Assembly (NCBI GenBank): GCA_900551715.1
Contig: URXG01000064.1
Coordinates: 1 to 14,192, forward strand
DNA length: 14,192 bases
From: an uncultured Blautia sp.
GTDB taxonomy: Bacteria > Bacillota > Clostridia > Lachnospirales > Lachnospiraceae
Direction: 5' to 3'
Shown: one piece after another, positions 6,101-14,140 of the stretch
Layout: the number at the start of each line of letters is the position of its first letter
How positions within the stretch are numbered: the first letter of the stretch is position 1
Program-made: the position numbers and the translations under genes
The notes under the pieces: model-generated
What the model was told of the DNA's origin: nothing
Database searches by the model: none
The model's input: the letters and a program-made list of their open reading frames with translations, nothing else

Positions 6101-7995
6101 CAGGCTTTTTTCTTTTTCCATAAGGAGAATTTCAGCAGTGACAGGATCATAAGAATCATGAGAATCACACCGCCGATATTACCAAAGTTAACTTTACCGG
6201 AAATATCCAGGCTGATACCTGCAACTGCAAGAATCGCAAGTGCGATACCTACCAAGCCTTCTCCGGCGATCATGCCGGCACAGTAGAGAGTACCGTCTGT
6301 AACCTGATCGTTTTTGGTCTTTTCATCAACATTCTTTCTTCCGTCCATGAACATACGGACAACACCGCCGATCATGATGGCTGCATTCAGGTAGATTGGA
6401 AGATAAAGACCGATTGCAAATGGCATTACCGGAACTCTTAAGATTTCCATACCAATTGCAAGGAATACACCGATGAATACCAGTGCCCATGGAAGGTTGC
6501 CTCCCATGATACCTTCAACGATCATCTTCATAAGACCAGCCTGTGGTGCCGGAACTTCTGCTCCGCCGTATCCCCATGCCGCATCCAGAAGATAAAGAAC
6601 TCCACCGATTGCAAGACCGGAAGCAACAACACCGATAAGCTCACCAATCTGCTGTGTTTTTGGAGTTGCACCAAGAAGGAATCCTGTCTTAAGATCCTGT
6701 GAAGTATCGCCGGCGATTGCTGCGATGATACAGATAACAGAACCGATAGCAATAGCTGCTTTCATACCGTCGATTCCAGTCTGTCCGCTTCCTTTGATAA
6801 CAATTGTTGAAATCAGAAGTGTAGCGATAGCCATACCGGATACCGGGTTGTTGGAACTTCCGATCATACCTACCATACGGGAAGATACAGTTGCAAAGAA
6901 GAATCCGAAGATTACGATAAGTAAAGCTCCGAGCGGATTAACCGGAATAGCCGGTACAGCCCAGATAATAATTACCATTGCAACGATACCTACCAGAATA
7001 AAGTTCATCGGAAGGTCTCTGTCAGTTCTTGCTGTTCCTTTTACAGAACCGCCTTTCATGCTCTTCATGGAATCACGGAATGTAGTGATGATCAGAGGCA
7101 TGGATTTGATCAGGGAAATGATACCGCCAGTTGCGATAGCACCTGCACCGATGTATTTAACATATTTGCTCCAGATTGCTGCTGCTCCGCCAGCTGCATA
7201 GAGCTGGGAAATAGTAACTCCAGGATCTGCCGGATACAGCCATGTATCTGGTCCGAAGAGACAGATCATAGGAATGATAACCATCCATCCAATGATAGAA
7301 CCTACAAACATGAAAGATGCGATACGAGGTCCTACGATATAACCAACACCAAGAAGTGCCGGATATACTTCCATACCGATTTCTCCCTTGAATGACTTAA
7401 ATGCTGCAGAAACGTCTGCCGGGATAACCTTCAGGCCATCTACGACAAATTTAAATACAGCAGCAAGTCCCATACCGGAGAATACTGTGGATGCATTTGC
7501 TCCACCTTCTTCTCCTGCCAGAAGTACATCTGCGCAGGCAGTTCCTTCCGGGTAAAGAAGTGTTGCATGTTCTTTTACGATCAGTGCGTTACGAAGTGGT
7601 ACCATGAAAAGTACACCAAGGATACCACCACAGAGTGCGATCAATGTGATCTCAACCAGACTTGGTTTGTCACAGAGACCTTCTTCTGCCCATAAGAAAA
7701 GTGCAGGCATGGTAAAAATAGCACCTGCTGCAAGAGACTCACCAGCGGAACCGATGGTCTGTACCAGGTTACTCTCCAGAATGGAGTTCTTTTTCATGAT
7801 CACGCGGATAACACCCATGGAAATAACTGCTGCAGGAATAGATGCAGAAACAGTCATACCAACGCGAAGTCCAAGGTACGCATTAGCAGCACCGAACACG
7901 ATTGCAAGGATGACACCCATGATCACTGATGTTGCCGTCATTTCCGGTGTGATCTTTTCCGCCGGAATATACGGTTTAAACTCTTTGTCGTTCAT
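6100..7995 (-). CDS. OPT-family oligopeptide transporter
   Basis: A 631-residue polytopic membrane protein filling the whole OPT (PF03169) family length, with some 14-16 hydrophobic segments. The signature N-terminal region is clear: ATSVIMGVILAIVFGAANAY, LGLRVGMTVSASIPAAVISM, and further on ESNLVQTIGSAGESLAAGAI. The C-terminal half has the family-typical AIAGDTSQDLKTGFLLGATP and GGVVRMFMDGRKN stretches. Members import small peptides, or in some branches metal chelates, driven by the proton gradient; the substrate is unknown. The start at 7995 is preceded by GAGAGG at 7-8 nt. A strong promoter lies at 8043-8071, giving a leader of about 40 nt. The gene is the first of a two-gene unit with the PqqD-like protein. 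Confidence 0.94.
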   Translation of the reverse strand: MNDKEFKPYIPAEKITPEMTATSVIMGVILAIVFGAANAYLGLRVGMTVSASIPAAVISMGVIRVIMKKNSILESNLVQTIGSAGESLAAGAIFTMPALFLWAEEGLCDKPSLVEITLIALCGGILGVLFMVPLRNALIVKEHATLLYPEGTACADVLLAGEEGGANASTVFSGMGLAAVFKFVVDGLKVIPADVSAAFKSFKGEIGMEVYPALLGVGYIVGPRIASFMFVGSIIGWMVIIPMICLFGPDTWLYPADPGVTISQLYAAGGAAAIWSKYVKYIGAGAIATGGIISLIKSMPLIITTFRDSMKSMKGGSVKGTARTDRDLPMNFILVGIVAMVIIIWAVPAIPVNPLGALLIVIFGFFFATVSSRMVGMIGSSNNPVSGMAIATLLISTIVIKGSGQTGIDGMKAAIAIGSVICIIAAIAGDTSQDLKTGFLLGATPKTQQIGELIGVVASGLAIGGVLYLLDAAWGYGGAEVPAPQAGLMKMIVEGIMGGNLPWALVFIGVFLAIGMEILRVPVMPFAIGLYLPIYLNAAIMIGGVVRMFMDGRKNVDEKTKNDQVTDGTLYCAGMIAGEGLVGIALAILAVAGISLDISGKVNFGNIGGVILMILMILSLLKFSLWKKKKA

Positions 7996-8029
7996 TAGTT
8001 TCCTCTCCCTTTATTTTTTTGGTCCATCA

Positions 8030-8037
8030 ACCTAGGT
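8030..8037. promoter_or_regulatory. Palindrome at the OPT transcription start
   Basis: ACCTAGGT, a perfect 8-bp palindrome at about +1 to +7 relative to the start predicted from the promoter. An operator there would block initiation. It is short enough to be chance. Confidence 0.2.
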
Positions 8038-8042
8038 ATCTT

Positions 8043-8071
8043 ATTATAGCGGACATTTGTCGATTTAGCAA
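8043..8071 (-). promoter_or_regulatory. Sigma-A promoter of the OPT-PqqD unit
   Basis: Minus-strand TTGCTA (8066-8071), an exact 17-nt spacer and a perfect TATAAT (8043-8048), about 48 nt before the transporter start codon. Transcription should begin near 8036. It is one of the clearest promoters in the window. The 145-bp gap to the upstream VWA gene shows no strong terminator. Confidence 0.75.
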
Positions 8072-8140
8072 GGTTACTTTTTATCTTTTTTCTATATTTT
8101 TCTGCCAGTTTTTAACAGTTTTATTGTAAAATATGCATAA

Positions 8141-9940
8141 TTATTCATTAACTTCCAGCTGTTTTGTCAAATATCGTCCGACGATTCTGGAAAAATTACT
8201 GATATCTCTGATATAAGCAAAATCCTTGCCAAAAATCTTCTTTTCTGTGGAAAGGTCTTTTTCTTCTCCTGCAAAAACCCCCAGCACACTTACATCCAGA
8301 TTACGGAGGCGGCGTACTTCTGTGGCTGTGTCTGTGATGGCAGCCTTGCCTTTATATGGCTCCGGGTTCCTGGCGTTTGACCTGTTTACAATTGCATCAT
8401 AAGGTTTGCCGTCACTGAGCACAATGAGAATCTTTTTGTCCTCCTCTCTCTGGAGAAGTCCATGTCCTGTTGTTTTGATGGCAAGCCCATCCCTGTTGTT
8501 GGAAGAGGTCACATAATTGAAAATATTTTCATTTGCAGTTCTTGGATCATCATATTCCCGGAACCTGTGAAGGATCGTATAGTCCCAGAAAGTACAGAAA
8601 CTCATCACCCTGTGGGGAATATCCACATTACTAAGTGCTTCACTGATAATATATGCCTGAAGAGCCACCTCTCCCTGTCTTTTCATCTGTGATCCACTGG
8701 CATCGATCAGCACATCTACCACAAAGTCTGATGCATCTCCCTTTATTTCCTGCTGAAAAACTTTTGCATCTCTGGTCCGTCCTATCCGCCACAGTCTGGA
8801 TGGTATGATTTCTCCTCTGTCAGACAGTACTGTCAGTGTTTCTTTGCGGAGAACCAGTGATTTGCGGAGAGTTTCCGTAAGGACAGCTATATTTCTTTTT
8901 ACGATCCTGTGTTTGTCATGATAGAGCCAGATATTTTTATTTTTCAGTCTTTTGGCATACTCATACTGGTAATTTCTCTTTGCAGGATTCTTAAGAACTC
9001 CTTCTGTAAAATAAAGACTGCAGTCACTGTGGATCCCCCGGCACATCAGATAATTGATTCTCTTTTCTTCTGCCTCTGTAAGGTAAGTCTTTCCGAAATT
9101 CAATTCCACGTAAGTATATGCCTTTTCCTGCATTTCCGGTGTTACCACTTTGATTTTACGCTTCACTTCCCGCTTCTTTTCCATTTCTTCTGTGACTTCT
9201 GTGTTTTCCAGACCTGTCATATTGCCGGTAAGCTGCTCCATATAGCTTTCCAGAGCCTCTTCGTACATCTCTTCCGAAAGAAAATCTTCCCAGGAATTCT
9301 GGGAAAGTTCTTCCAGCGTCACCGCCATAACCTTGTTAAGATCTCCATGAAGCATTTCAAAAGAAGGATCTGCCAAAATATTATACAGTTTATCTATAAT
9401 CCTGATCAGCTCCATGGTATCTGCGGCATCAGCTGCTGCTCTTACCAGATCATAATAAGGTTTTAGCTTTCTGGATACTTCATATTCTCCCTCTCCCATG
9501 AGACGGTTCCGGAGAACTGCAATTTTCAGTCTGCCGGGAAGATCTTCCATGGAAGGCAGTCTTTCAAATTCCTGATCCAGAATATCTTCGTAAGTCTGTT
9601 TCTGAATCTGACGGATGCCGGGACGTTCTATGCATATCTTTTCACCGATAGCTTCTTCTATGCATAACTGTGCAAGAAAAGTCAATGCTCCCTCATCTGC
9701 CTGAAGAAATATCTTTTTTACCAGATAAAGCCCCAGCAGATTTTTGTCATAAAAACGTGCAATGGCTCCCTGTTTGATTCCGTCATAAAGAGCAATGGAC
9801 TTCGATCTCAGAAATAGAGACACATCCGGCTTCATTTCCAGTGTATAGTCACCACTGACTGTCCAGAGAAGGTTTCTGATACGGTTTTCCAGTTCCAGGC
9901 GCTGATCATCTATTTGCATGTTTTCTGAATAATTATTCAT
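8141..9940 (-). CDS. CobT-like VWA-domain protein, partner of the adjacent AAA+ ATPase
   Basis: A 599-residue cytoplasmic protein. The N-terminal two thirds are mostly helical and charged, with an acidic/basic linker around 245-270 (EVTEEMEKKREVKRKIK). The C-terminal domain, about 405-590, is a von Willebrand A fold of the CobT type. It has the MIDAS motif DASGS (about 413-417), a later NRDGLAI stretch and VLSDGKPYD (Asp at about 510), so metal binding looks intact. Proteins of this type work with MoxR/CobS AAA+ ATPases in metal insertion or enzyme activation; cobaltochelatase is the best-known case. No cobalamin genes are nearby, so I do not name it cobT. I chose the ATG at 9940, which overlaps the ATPase stop by 8 nt and has GAGAAG six nt upstream. 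In-frame starts at 9988, 9946 and 9919 are alternatives. Confidence 0.83.
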   Translation of the reverse strand: MNNYSENMQIDDQRLELENRIRNLLWTVSGDYTLEMKPDVSLFLRSKSIALYDGIKQGAIARFYDKNLLGLYLVKKIFLQADEGALTFLAQLCIEEAIGEKICIERPGIRQIQKQTYEDILDQEFERLPSMEDLPGRLKIAVLRNRLMGEGEYEVSRKLKPYYDLVRAAADAADTMELIRIIDKLYNILADPSFEMLHGDLNKVMAVTLEELSQNSWEDFLSEEMYEEALESYMEQLTGNMTGLENTEVTEEMEKKREVKRKIKVVTPEMQEKAYTYVELNFGKTYLTEAEEKRINYLMCRGIHSDCSLYFTEGVLKNPAKRNYQYEYAKRLKNKNIWLYHDKHRIVKRNIAVLTETLRKSLVLRKETLTVLSDRGEIIPSRLWRIGRTRDAKVFQQEIKGDASDFVVDVLIDASGSQMKRQGEVALQAYIISEALSNVDIPHRVMSFCTFWDYTILHRFREYDDPRTANENIFNYVTSSNNRDGLAIKTTGHGLLQREEDKKILIVLSDGKPYDAIVNRSNARNPEPYKGKAAITDTATEVRRLRNLDVSVLGVFAGEEKDLSTEKKIFGKDFAYIRDISNFSRIVGRYLTKQLEVNE

Positions 9941-10850
9941 AAACATCTTCTCTTGTCCAATCGTCCGGAATTCTTGTAGAAACAACATCTTCTACAATTT
10001 CTTTCTCGAATACATCAAAAGTCTTATTTACGATGCCCATCTGCACTGCCTTTCTGGGGGAAAGCCCTGTATCCACGATCTTCATGGCAGCGATCAGCCC
10101 TCTCAGATCCAGTGCCTTGGTGGAAATTTCGCTATTAAGTGCTTTCAGCTGAAGATCCAGAAATACACCGATAAACTGTTTTACTGCTTCCTTCTTCGCC
10201 AGAGGGAACATTTCTCTGAAAATAAAGTCCATAGTCTCTTCTGTCTGTGCAGGCATATCGATCACCAGAAAACGAGAAACAAGTGCCTCATTCAGCTCCT
10301 TTGTACCTGCATACCCATAGTTCATGGTTCCGATAAATCTGGCTGCCGGGTGAAGGTCAATCTTATCATAGCCCGGGACATCAATGGAACGACGATAATC
10401 CAGCGTGGCATGAAGAACTGAGACCGCATCGTTCTTTGCCATATTGATTTCATCCAGAATACCGAATCCACCATATTCTGCACAACGGTAGATGCTTCCT
10501 TTACGAAGTTTTACTTCGTTATCTTCAAAGGTATCTGTACCGATCAGGTCTCCGCTGTTGGTATTCACATGGAAGGAAATATTATAAGATGGTCTGTTAA
10601 AAATATAGGCAAGATTCTCTGCCAGAATGTTTTTTCCTGTGGCTTTTGGACCGGTCAGAAGAAGATTCTGCCCCTGCAGGAGGGCTGCTATGGACATTTC
10701 CAGAATATCCTTTCCATAAAAGGGAATGGCAGGCTTCACAACTCTGCCTGCCACTTCCTCTGGAACCGGAAATTCTGCACGAAATCTTTCGACTTGTTTG
10801 ATAAGGACCGGGGCTACCCCCTGCTCCTCCAGAAATTTCAGTTCATTCAT
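9933..10850 (-). CDS. CobS/MoxR-like AAA+ ATPase
   Basis: A 305-residue AAA+ protein of the MoxR/CobS group. The ATP site has LLLTGPKATGKN (residues 63-74), Walker B GGFGILDEINMA (127-138), sensor 1 FIGTMNYGYAGTKEL (172-186) and an arginine-finger region ALVSRF. The P-loop is unusual: Asn follows the conserved Lys where Ser or Thr normally binds magnesium. The start at 10850 follows GAGG by 10 nt. The gene ends within the start of the VWA gene, so the two are translated together and probably form a remodelling complex that acts on another protein. It begins 48 nt after glnN with no terminator between them, so the three are probably co-transcribed. The client is unknown. Confidence 0.87.
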   Translation of the reverse strand: MNELKFLEEQGVAPVLIKQVERFRAEFPVPEEVAGRVVKPAIPFYGKDILEMSIAALLQGQNLLLTGPKATGKNILAENLAYIFNRPSYNISFHVNTNSGDLIGTDTFEDNEVKLRKGSIYRCAEYGGFGILDEINMAKNDAVSVLHATLDYRRSIDVPGYDKIDLHPAARFIGTMNYGYAGTKELNEALVSRFLVIDMPAQTEETMDFIFREMFPLAKKEAVKQFIGVFLDLQLKALNSEISTKALDLRGLIAAMKIVDTGLSPRKAVQMGIVNKTFDVFEKEIVEDVVSTRIPDDWTREDVYE

Positions 10851-10858
10851 ATTTCTTT

Positions 10859-10913
10859 TACCTCAAAAATTATATTTTAAAAACTCCGTAAATTATAATT
10901 ATACCTCAAAAAT
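10859..10913 (-). repeat. Direct repeat of the glnN 3' end
   Basis: TACCTCAAAAAT (plus strand) occurs at 10902-10913, where it encodes the last residues IFEV of glnN, and again at 10859-10870. The second copy supplies the GAGG ribosome binding site of the AAA+ gene. Start-to-start spacing is 43 bp and the intervening DNA is AT-rich. Confidence 0.45.
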
Positions 10914-13013
10914 AAGATCTCCATAAGATGGCATAGGCCACATGGACTTGTCAACCAGCATTTCCAGTTCATCAACCGGTTTCCGAAGTGCTTCCATTGC
11001 TTTTACGATCTGTTCTCTGCAGTATACTGCCCGGTCTCTGCCTTCTGCCACTTCCGGTATTTTCACTACCAGTGCGGAGAGTGTATGCATGGCTTCATTG
11101 GTTTCTTTGAGAAGTGCAGAACATTTCTTAAGAAGCTCAGTCTGAACACTGACTTCCGTTACTCCGGCAGCCTTCACTGCATTGATGGAGTCTGCCAGAA
11201 CTGTTGTATAATGGATTACTGCCGGAATAATCTGTTTGGTTGCAATGTCGATCATGGTTTTTGCTTCTATATTAATGGCTTTTGCATAGATTTCATACTG
11301 GATCTCTGCTCTGGATTCCAGCTCTGCTCTGGTAAATACATGGAATTCCTCAAACAGGTTTACTGCCTTTTCTGTGGTCAGTGCAGGAATTGCATCTACC
11401 ATGGATGGAAGATTCGGAAGTCCTCTGCGTTCTGCTTCTTCTGCCCATTCCGGAGCATAACCATTGCCGTTAAATACAATACGCTGATGATCAATAGCAT
11501 ATTCTTTGATCAGATCATGAACTGCCATATCAAAGTCTTCTGCCTTTTCCAGACGGTCACAGGCTTCTTTGAATGCCTCTGCTGCGATGGTGTTCAGCAC
11601 TACGTTACATTCAGAGATAGAATCCCTGGAACCAACCATACGGAATTCAAATTTATTTCCTGTAAATGCAAATGGTGAAGTACGGTTTCTGTCTGTGGCA
11701 TCCTTCATAAAATCAGGAAGTGTCTTAACACCAGTCTCCAGAATACTGCCCTTCTTACTGTGTGTGGCTGTACCTGTACTGATCAGCTGGTCCAGCACAT
11801 CTCCCAACTGTTCTCCCAGGAATACAGAAATCACTGCCGGCGGTGCCTCGTTACCTCCCAGACGCTGATCATTTCCGACATCTGCTGCTGATTCACGAAG
11901 AAGATCCGCATGGGTATCTACTGCCTTGAGGATACAGGTAAGCACAAGAAGGAACTGAATGTTTTCATGTGGTGTCTTGCCTGGTTCCAGAAGATTGATA
12001 CCGTCATCTGTAGTCAGGGACCAGTTGTTGTGCTTACCAGAACCGTTCACTCCTGCAAATGGTTTCTCATGAAGCAGACATCGCATACCATGTCTGCTGG
12101 CTACTTTCTTAAGGATACGCATCATGATCTGGTTATGGTCTGCCGCAATATTTACCGGTGCATAGATTGGTGCCAGCTCATGCTGTGCAGGTGCTACTTC
12201 ATTATGTTGTGTTTTGGCTGTTACTCCAAGCTTCCAGCATTCTTCGTTTACTTCTTTCATGTATGCGGAGATTCTCTGGCGGATGGTTCCCAGGTAATGA
12301 TCATCCATCTCCTGCCCCTTCGGCGGCATTGCTCCGAAAAGTGTTCTTCCTGTGTAGGTCAGATCCTTACGCTGGAGCCATTTTTCTTTGTCGATCAGAA
12401 AATACTCCTGCTCTGCTCCAACAGATGGTGTAACTTTCTTTGAAGTAGTGTTTCCAAAAAGTCTCAAAAGACGTAACGCCTGGGCATTGATGGCTTCCAT
12501 GGAACGGAGAAGAGGAGTCTTCTGATCCAGTGCCTCTCCTGTATAGGAGCAGAACGCAGTAGGGATACATAAAATTCCGCCGGCTGCATCATGACGTACA
12601 AAAGCCGGTGATGTACAGTCCCAGGTAGTATATCCTCTTGCCTCAAATGTGGCACGAAGTCCTCCGGAAGGGAAGGAAGAAGCATCCGGCTCACCTTTGA
12701 TCAGTTCCTTTCCGGAAAAGCTCATCAGGACTTTACCATCCTCTTTTGGTGCTGTAATAAAAGCATCATGTTTCTCTGCGGTTACTCCTGTCAGTGGCTG
12801 AAACCAGTGGCTGTAATGGGTTGCACCTTTCTCAATGGCCCATTCTTTCATTTCATGGGCAACCACATCTGCTACTTCCATGGAAAGTTCTTTTCCTTCT
12901 TCAATGGTTTTTTTCAGTTCTTTGTATACCTTCTTTGGAAGTCTTTCCTGCATAACAGAATCATTAAAAACATCACATCCAAAAAGTTCTGTCACGTTTG
13001 TATAATCTGACAT
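10899..13013 (-). CDS. glnN: Glutamine synthetase type III (GlnN)
   Basis: ATP-dependent ligation of ammonium to glutamate in the cytoplasm, the main entry of ammonium into organic nitrogen at low supply. At 704 residues it is in the type III range, far longer than the roughly 450 residues of type I. The N-terminus (LFGCDVFND, SHWFQPLTG) and the blocks GAEQEYFLID (199-208), KTQHNEVAPAQHELAPI (267-283) and GVNGSGKHNNWSL (321-333) are characteristic of this class and carry glutamate and metal ligands. GNEAPPAVISVFLGEQL follows later. The start at 13013 has AGGAGA about 8 nt upstream. A small terminator-like hairpin lies between the lipid-kinase stop and this ribosome binding site, leaving no room for a promoter in the gap. 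Expression must come from inside or upstream of the kinase gene. Nothing suggests damage. Confidence 0.96.
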   Translation of the reverse strand: MSDYTNVTELFGCDVFNDSVMQERLPKKVYKELKKTIEEGKELSMEVADVVAHEMKEWAIEKGATHYSHWFQPLTGVTAEKHDAFITAPKEDGKVLMSFSGKELIKGEPDASSFPSGGLRATFEARGYTTWDCTSPAFVRHDAAGGILCIPTAFCSYTGEALDQKTPLLRSMEAINAQALRLLRLFGNTTSKKVTPSVGAEQEYFLIDKEKWLQRKDLTYTGRTLFGAMPPKGQEMDDHYLGTIRQRISAYMKEVNEECWKLGVTAKTQHNEVAPAQHELAPIYAPVNIAADHNQIMMRILKKVASRHGMRCLLHEKPFAGVNGSGKHNNWSLTTDDGINLLEPGKTPHENIQFLLVLTCILKAVDTHADLLRESAADVGNDQRLGGNEAPPAVISVFLGEQLGDVLDQLISTGTATHSKKGSILETGVKTLPDFMKDATDRNRTSPFAFTGNKFEFRMVGSRDSISECNVVLNTIAAEAFKEACDRLEKAEDFDMAVHDLIKEYAIDHQRIVFNGNGYAPEWAEEAERRGLPNLPSMVDAIPALTTEKAVNLFEEFHVFTRAELESRAEIQYEIYAKAINIEAKTMIDIATKQIIPAVIHYTTVLADSINAVKAAGVTEVSVQTELLKKCSALLKETNEAMHTLSALVVKIPEVAEGRDRAVYCREQIVKAMEALRKPVDELEMLVDKSMWPMPSYGDLIFEV

Positions 13014-13033
13014 TCTCTTTCTCCTTTGTCTGT

Positions 13034-13057
13034 AAAAAATCCAGATTTCTTTTCTGG
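13034..13057 (-). terminator. Small hairpin plus T-tract between lipid kinase and glnN
   Basis: On the minus strand CCAGA (13041-13045 complement) and TCTGG (13053-13057 complement) form a 5-bp stem with a 7-nt A-rich loop, followed by A and TTTTTT (13034-13039). It has the layout of a weak intrinsic terminator, 7 nt after the kinase stop and some 9 nt before the glnN ribosome binding site. Partial read-through or attenuation of glnN is possible. Confidence 0.5.
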
Positions 13058-13063
13058 TGTTTT

Positions 13064-13963
13064 TTAGTTTTTGTTACTTTTCAGGTAGAGATTCAGTGCC
13101 TTATGGCGATTCTCTATCTCCACATAAGTCTGATCTCCTCCAAATTCTCCATCCAGAGTCCATGGAACTGTTTCCTCAGACTCTATCACAAGTTTGCTGC
13201 TCTTAAAAGAATGAACAAGGTCTGTATTGTCTTCTGCCATAAGAAGTGCTGTCATGATTTCCTGAAGTTCCAACGGATTCTTGGGTCTGACGATCAGTGT
13301 CACTTCAAAAAGGCCGTCATTCATGTCTACATTCTTGCCTGTAAGGTTCTTAAATCCACCTACGGAACGAGAATTGGTGATCATCCCTACAATAAAATCG
13401 TCTTCAATCTCCAGTTCCTCAGATTTAACTTTCATATGGTAAGACTTGATATCAAATAAACGTTTCACACCTTCCAGAACATAGGCAACATGTCCCAGAA
13501 TATTTTTCAGGTCCTGATCCGTCTCATAGGAAACGTCTGTAAAAAGTCCGAAAGCAGCCACATATGCAAATGTCTGCTGATTAAATCTGCCGATGTCACA
13601 GTGATAAAGTTCCTCTTCCATGATCATCTCTGCGGCCTTAACCATGTTTTTGGGCATGAAAAGGCTGTTGGCAAAGTCATTGGTGCTTCCAGCCGGTATA
13701 TATCCAATGGGAACCTGACTTTCTTTTTCCATGATACCAGTGACAACTTCATCCAGAGTTCCGTCTCCGCCACTGCAGACAATCAGATCCACTTTATCTG
13801 CATATTCTTTGGCTTTTTCGTATGCATCTCTGGGTGCCTGTGTAGAACGGACGGTAATCTCATAATCATGACTGCTGAATACGTCTATAATATCCAGAAG
13901 ATGGGTCTTTATTTTACCTTTCCCGGCTTTGGGATTAAAAACAAAGAGCATTTTTTTCCCCAC
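13064..13963 (-). CDS. YegS/DagK-type diacylglycerol or lipid kinase
   Basis: A 299-residue cytoplasmic enzyme of the DAGK catalytic family, which phosphorylates diacylglycerol or a related membrane lipid with ATP. It shows the N-terminal LFVFNPKAGKGKIK, the nucleotide-binding signature CSGGDGTLDEVVTGIM (SGGDGT at 64-69), the IPAGSTNDFA motif (about 88-97) and a C-terminal beta-rich domain with PWTLDGEFGGD. The length is normal. The listed start is a GTG at 13963, with AGGGGA about 10 nt upstream. The fourth codon after it is an ATG at 13951 that could be used instead. The promoter at 14020-14048 precedes it. In Firmicutes such enzymes recycle diacylglycerol released by lipoteichoic acid synthesis; whether this one is DgkB cannot be decided here. 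Confidence 0.9.
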   Translation of the reverse strand: MGKKMLFVFNPKAGKGKIKTHLLDIIDVFSSHDYEITVRSTQAPRDAYEKAKEYADKVDLIVCSGGDGTLDEVVTGIMEKESQVPIGYIPAGSTNDFANSLFMPKNMVKAAEMIMEEELYHCDIGRFNQQTFAYVAAFGLFTDVSYETDQDLKNILGHVAYVLEGVKRLFDIKSYHMKVKSEELEIEDDFIVGMITNSRSVGGFKNLTGKNVDMNDGLFEVTLIVRPKNPLELQEIMTALLMAEDNTDLVHSFKSSKLVIESEETVPWTLDGEFGGDQTYVEIENRHKALNLYLKSNKN

Positions 13964-14019
13964 TGTACGAAATCCCCTTTCTGTTGGTCTATCATTTTTT
14001 CATTTTATTGGCATGTAAT

Positions 14020-14048
14020 ATCATACAACAAATTTTCATCTGTGCCTA
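14020..14048 (-). promoter_or_regulatory. Sigma-A promoter of the lipid-kinase gene
   Basis: Minus-strand TAGGCA (14043-14048), exact 17-nt spacer, TATGAT (14020-14025): 4/6 and 5/6 to consensus. It sits between the tRNA terminator and the kinase start, giving a leader of about 50 nt. It may also serve glnN and the two genes after it. Confidence 0.55.
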
Positions 14049-14084
14049 GAGCAAATTTTCTGTAGGGTCCCCCAATTTTTTTGT

Positions 14085-14122
14085 AAAAAAGCACCGGAGT
14101 CTCTGAATGAGATCTCCGGTGC
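14085..14122 (-). terminator. Strong terminator after tRNA-Met
   Basis: GCACCGGAG (14091-14099) pairs with CTCCGGTGC (14114-14122), extended inward by TCTC/GAGA with one bulged base. The stem is followed on the minus strand by TTTTTT (14085-14090). It ends the transcript of the tRNA that starts beyond the right edge. Confidence 0.9.
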
Positions 14123-14140
14123 AAAATAAGCAATAAAAAA

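Noticed and set aside
6725..7201. Long plus-strand open frames opposite the OPT gene, and similar frames opposite glnN and the VWA gene
   Set aside because: They mirror strong minus-strand genes with clear family motifs, lack ribosome binding sites, and have low-complexity, shadow-like composition.
9933..10850. Naming the AAA+/VWA pair cobS/cobT
   Set aside because: The fold pairing fits, but no cobalamin or CobN gene is in view and such pairs serve several other clients, so a symbol would overclaim.
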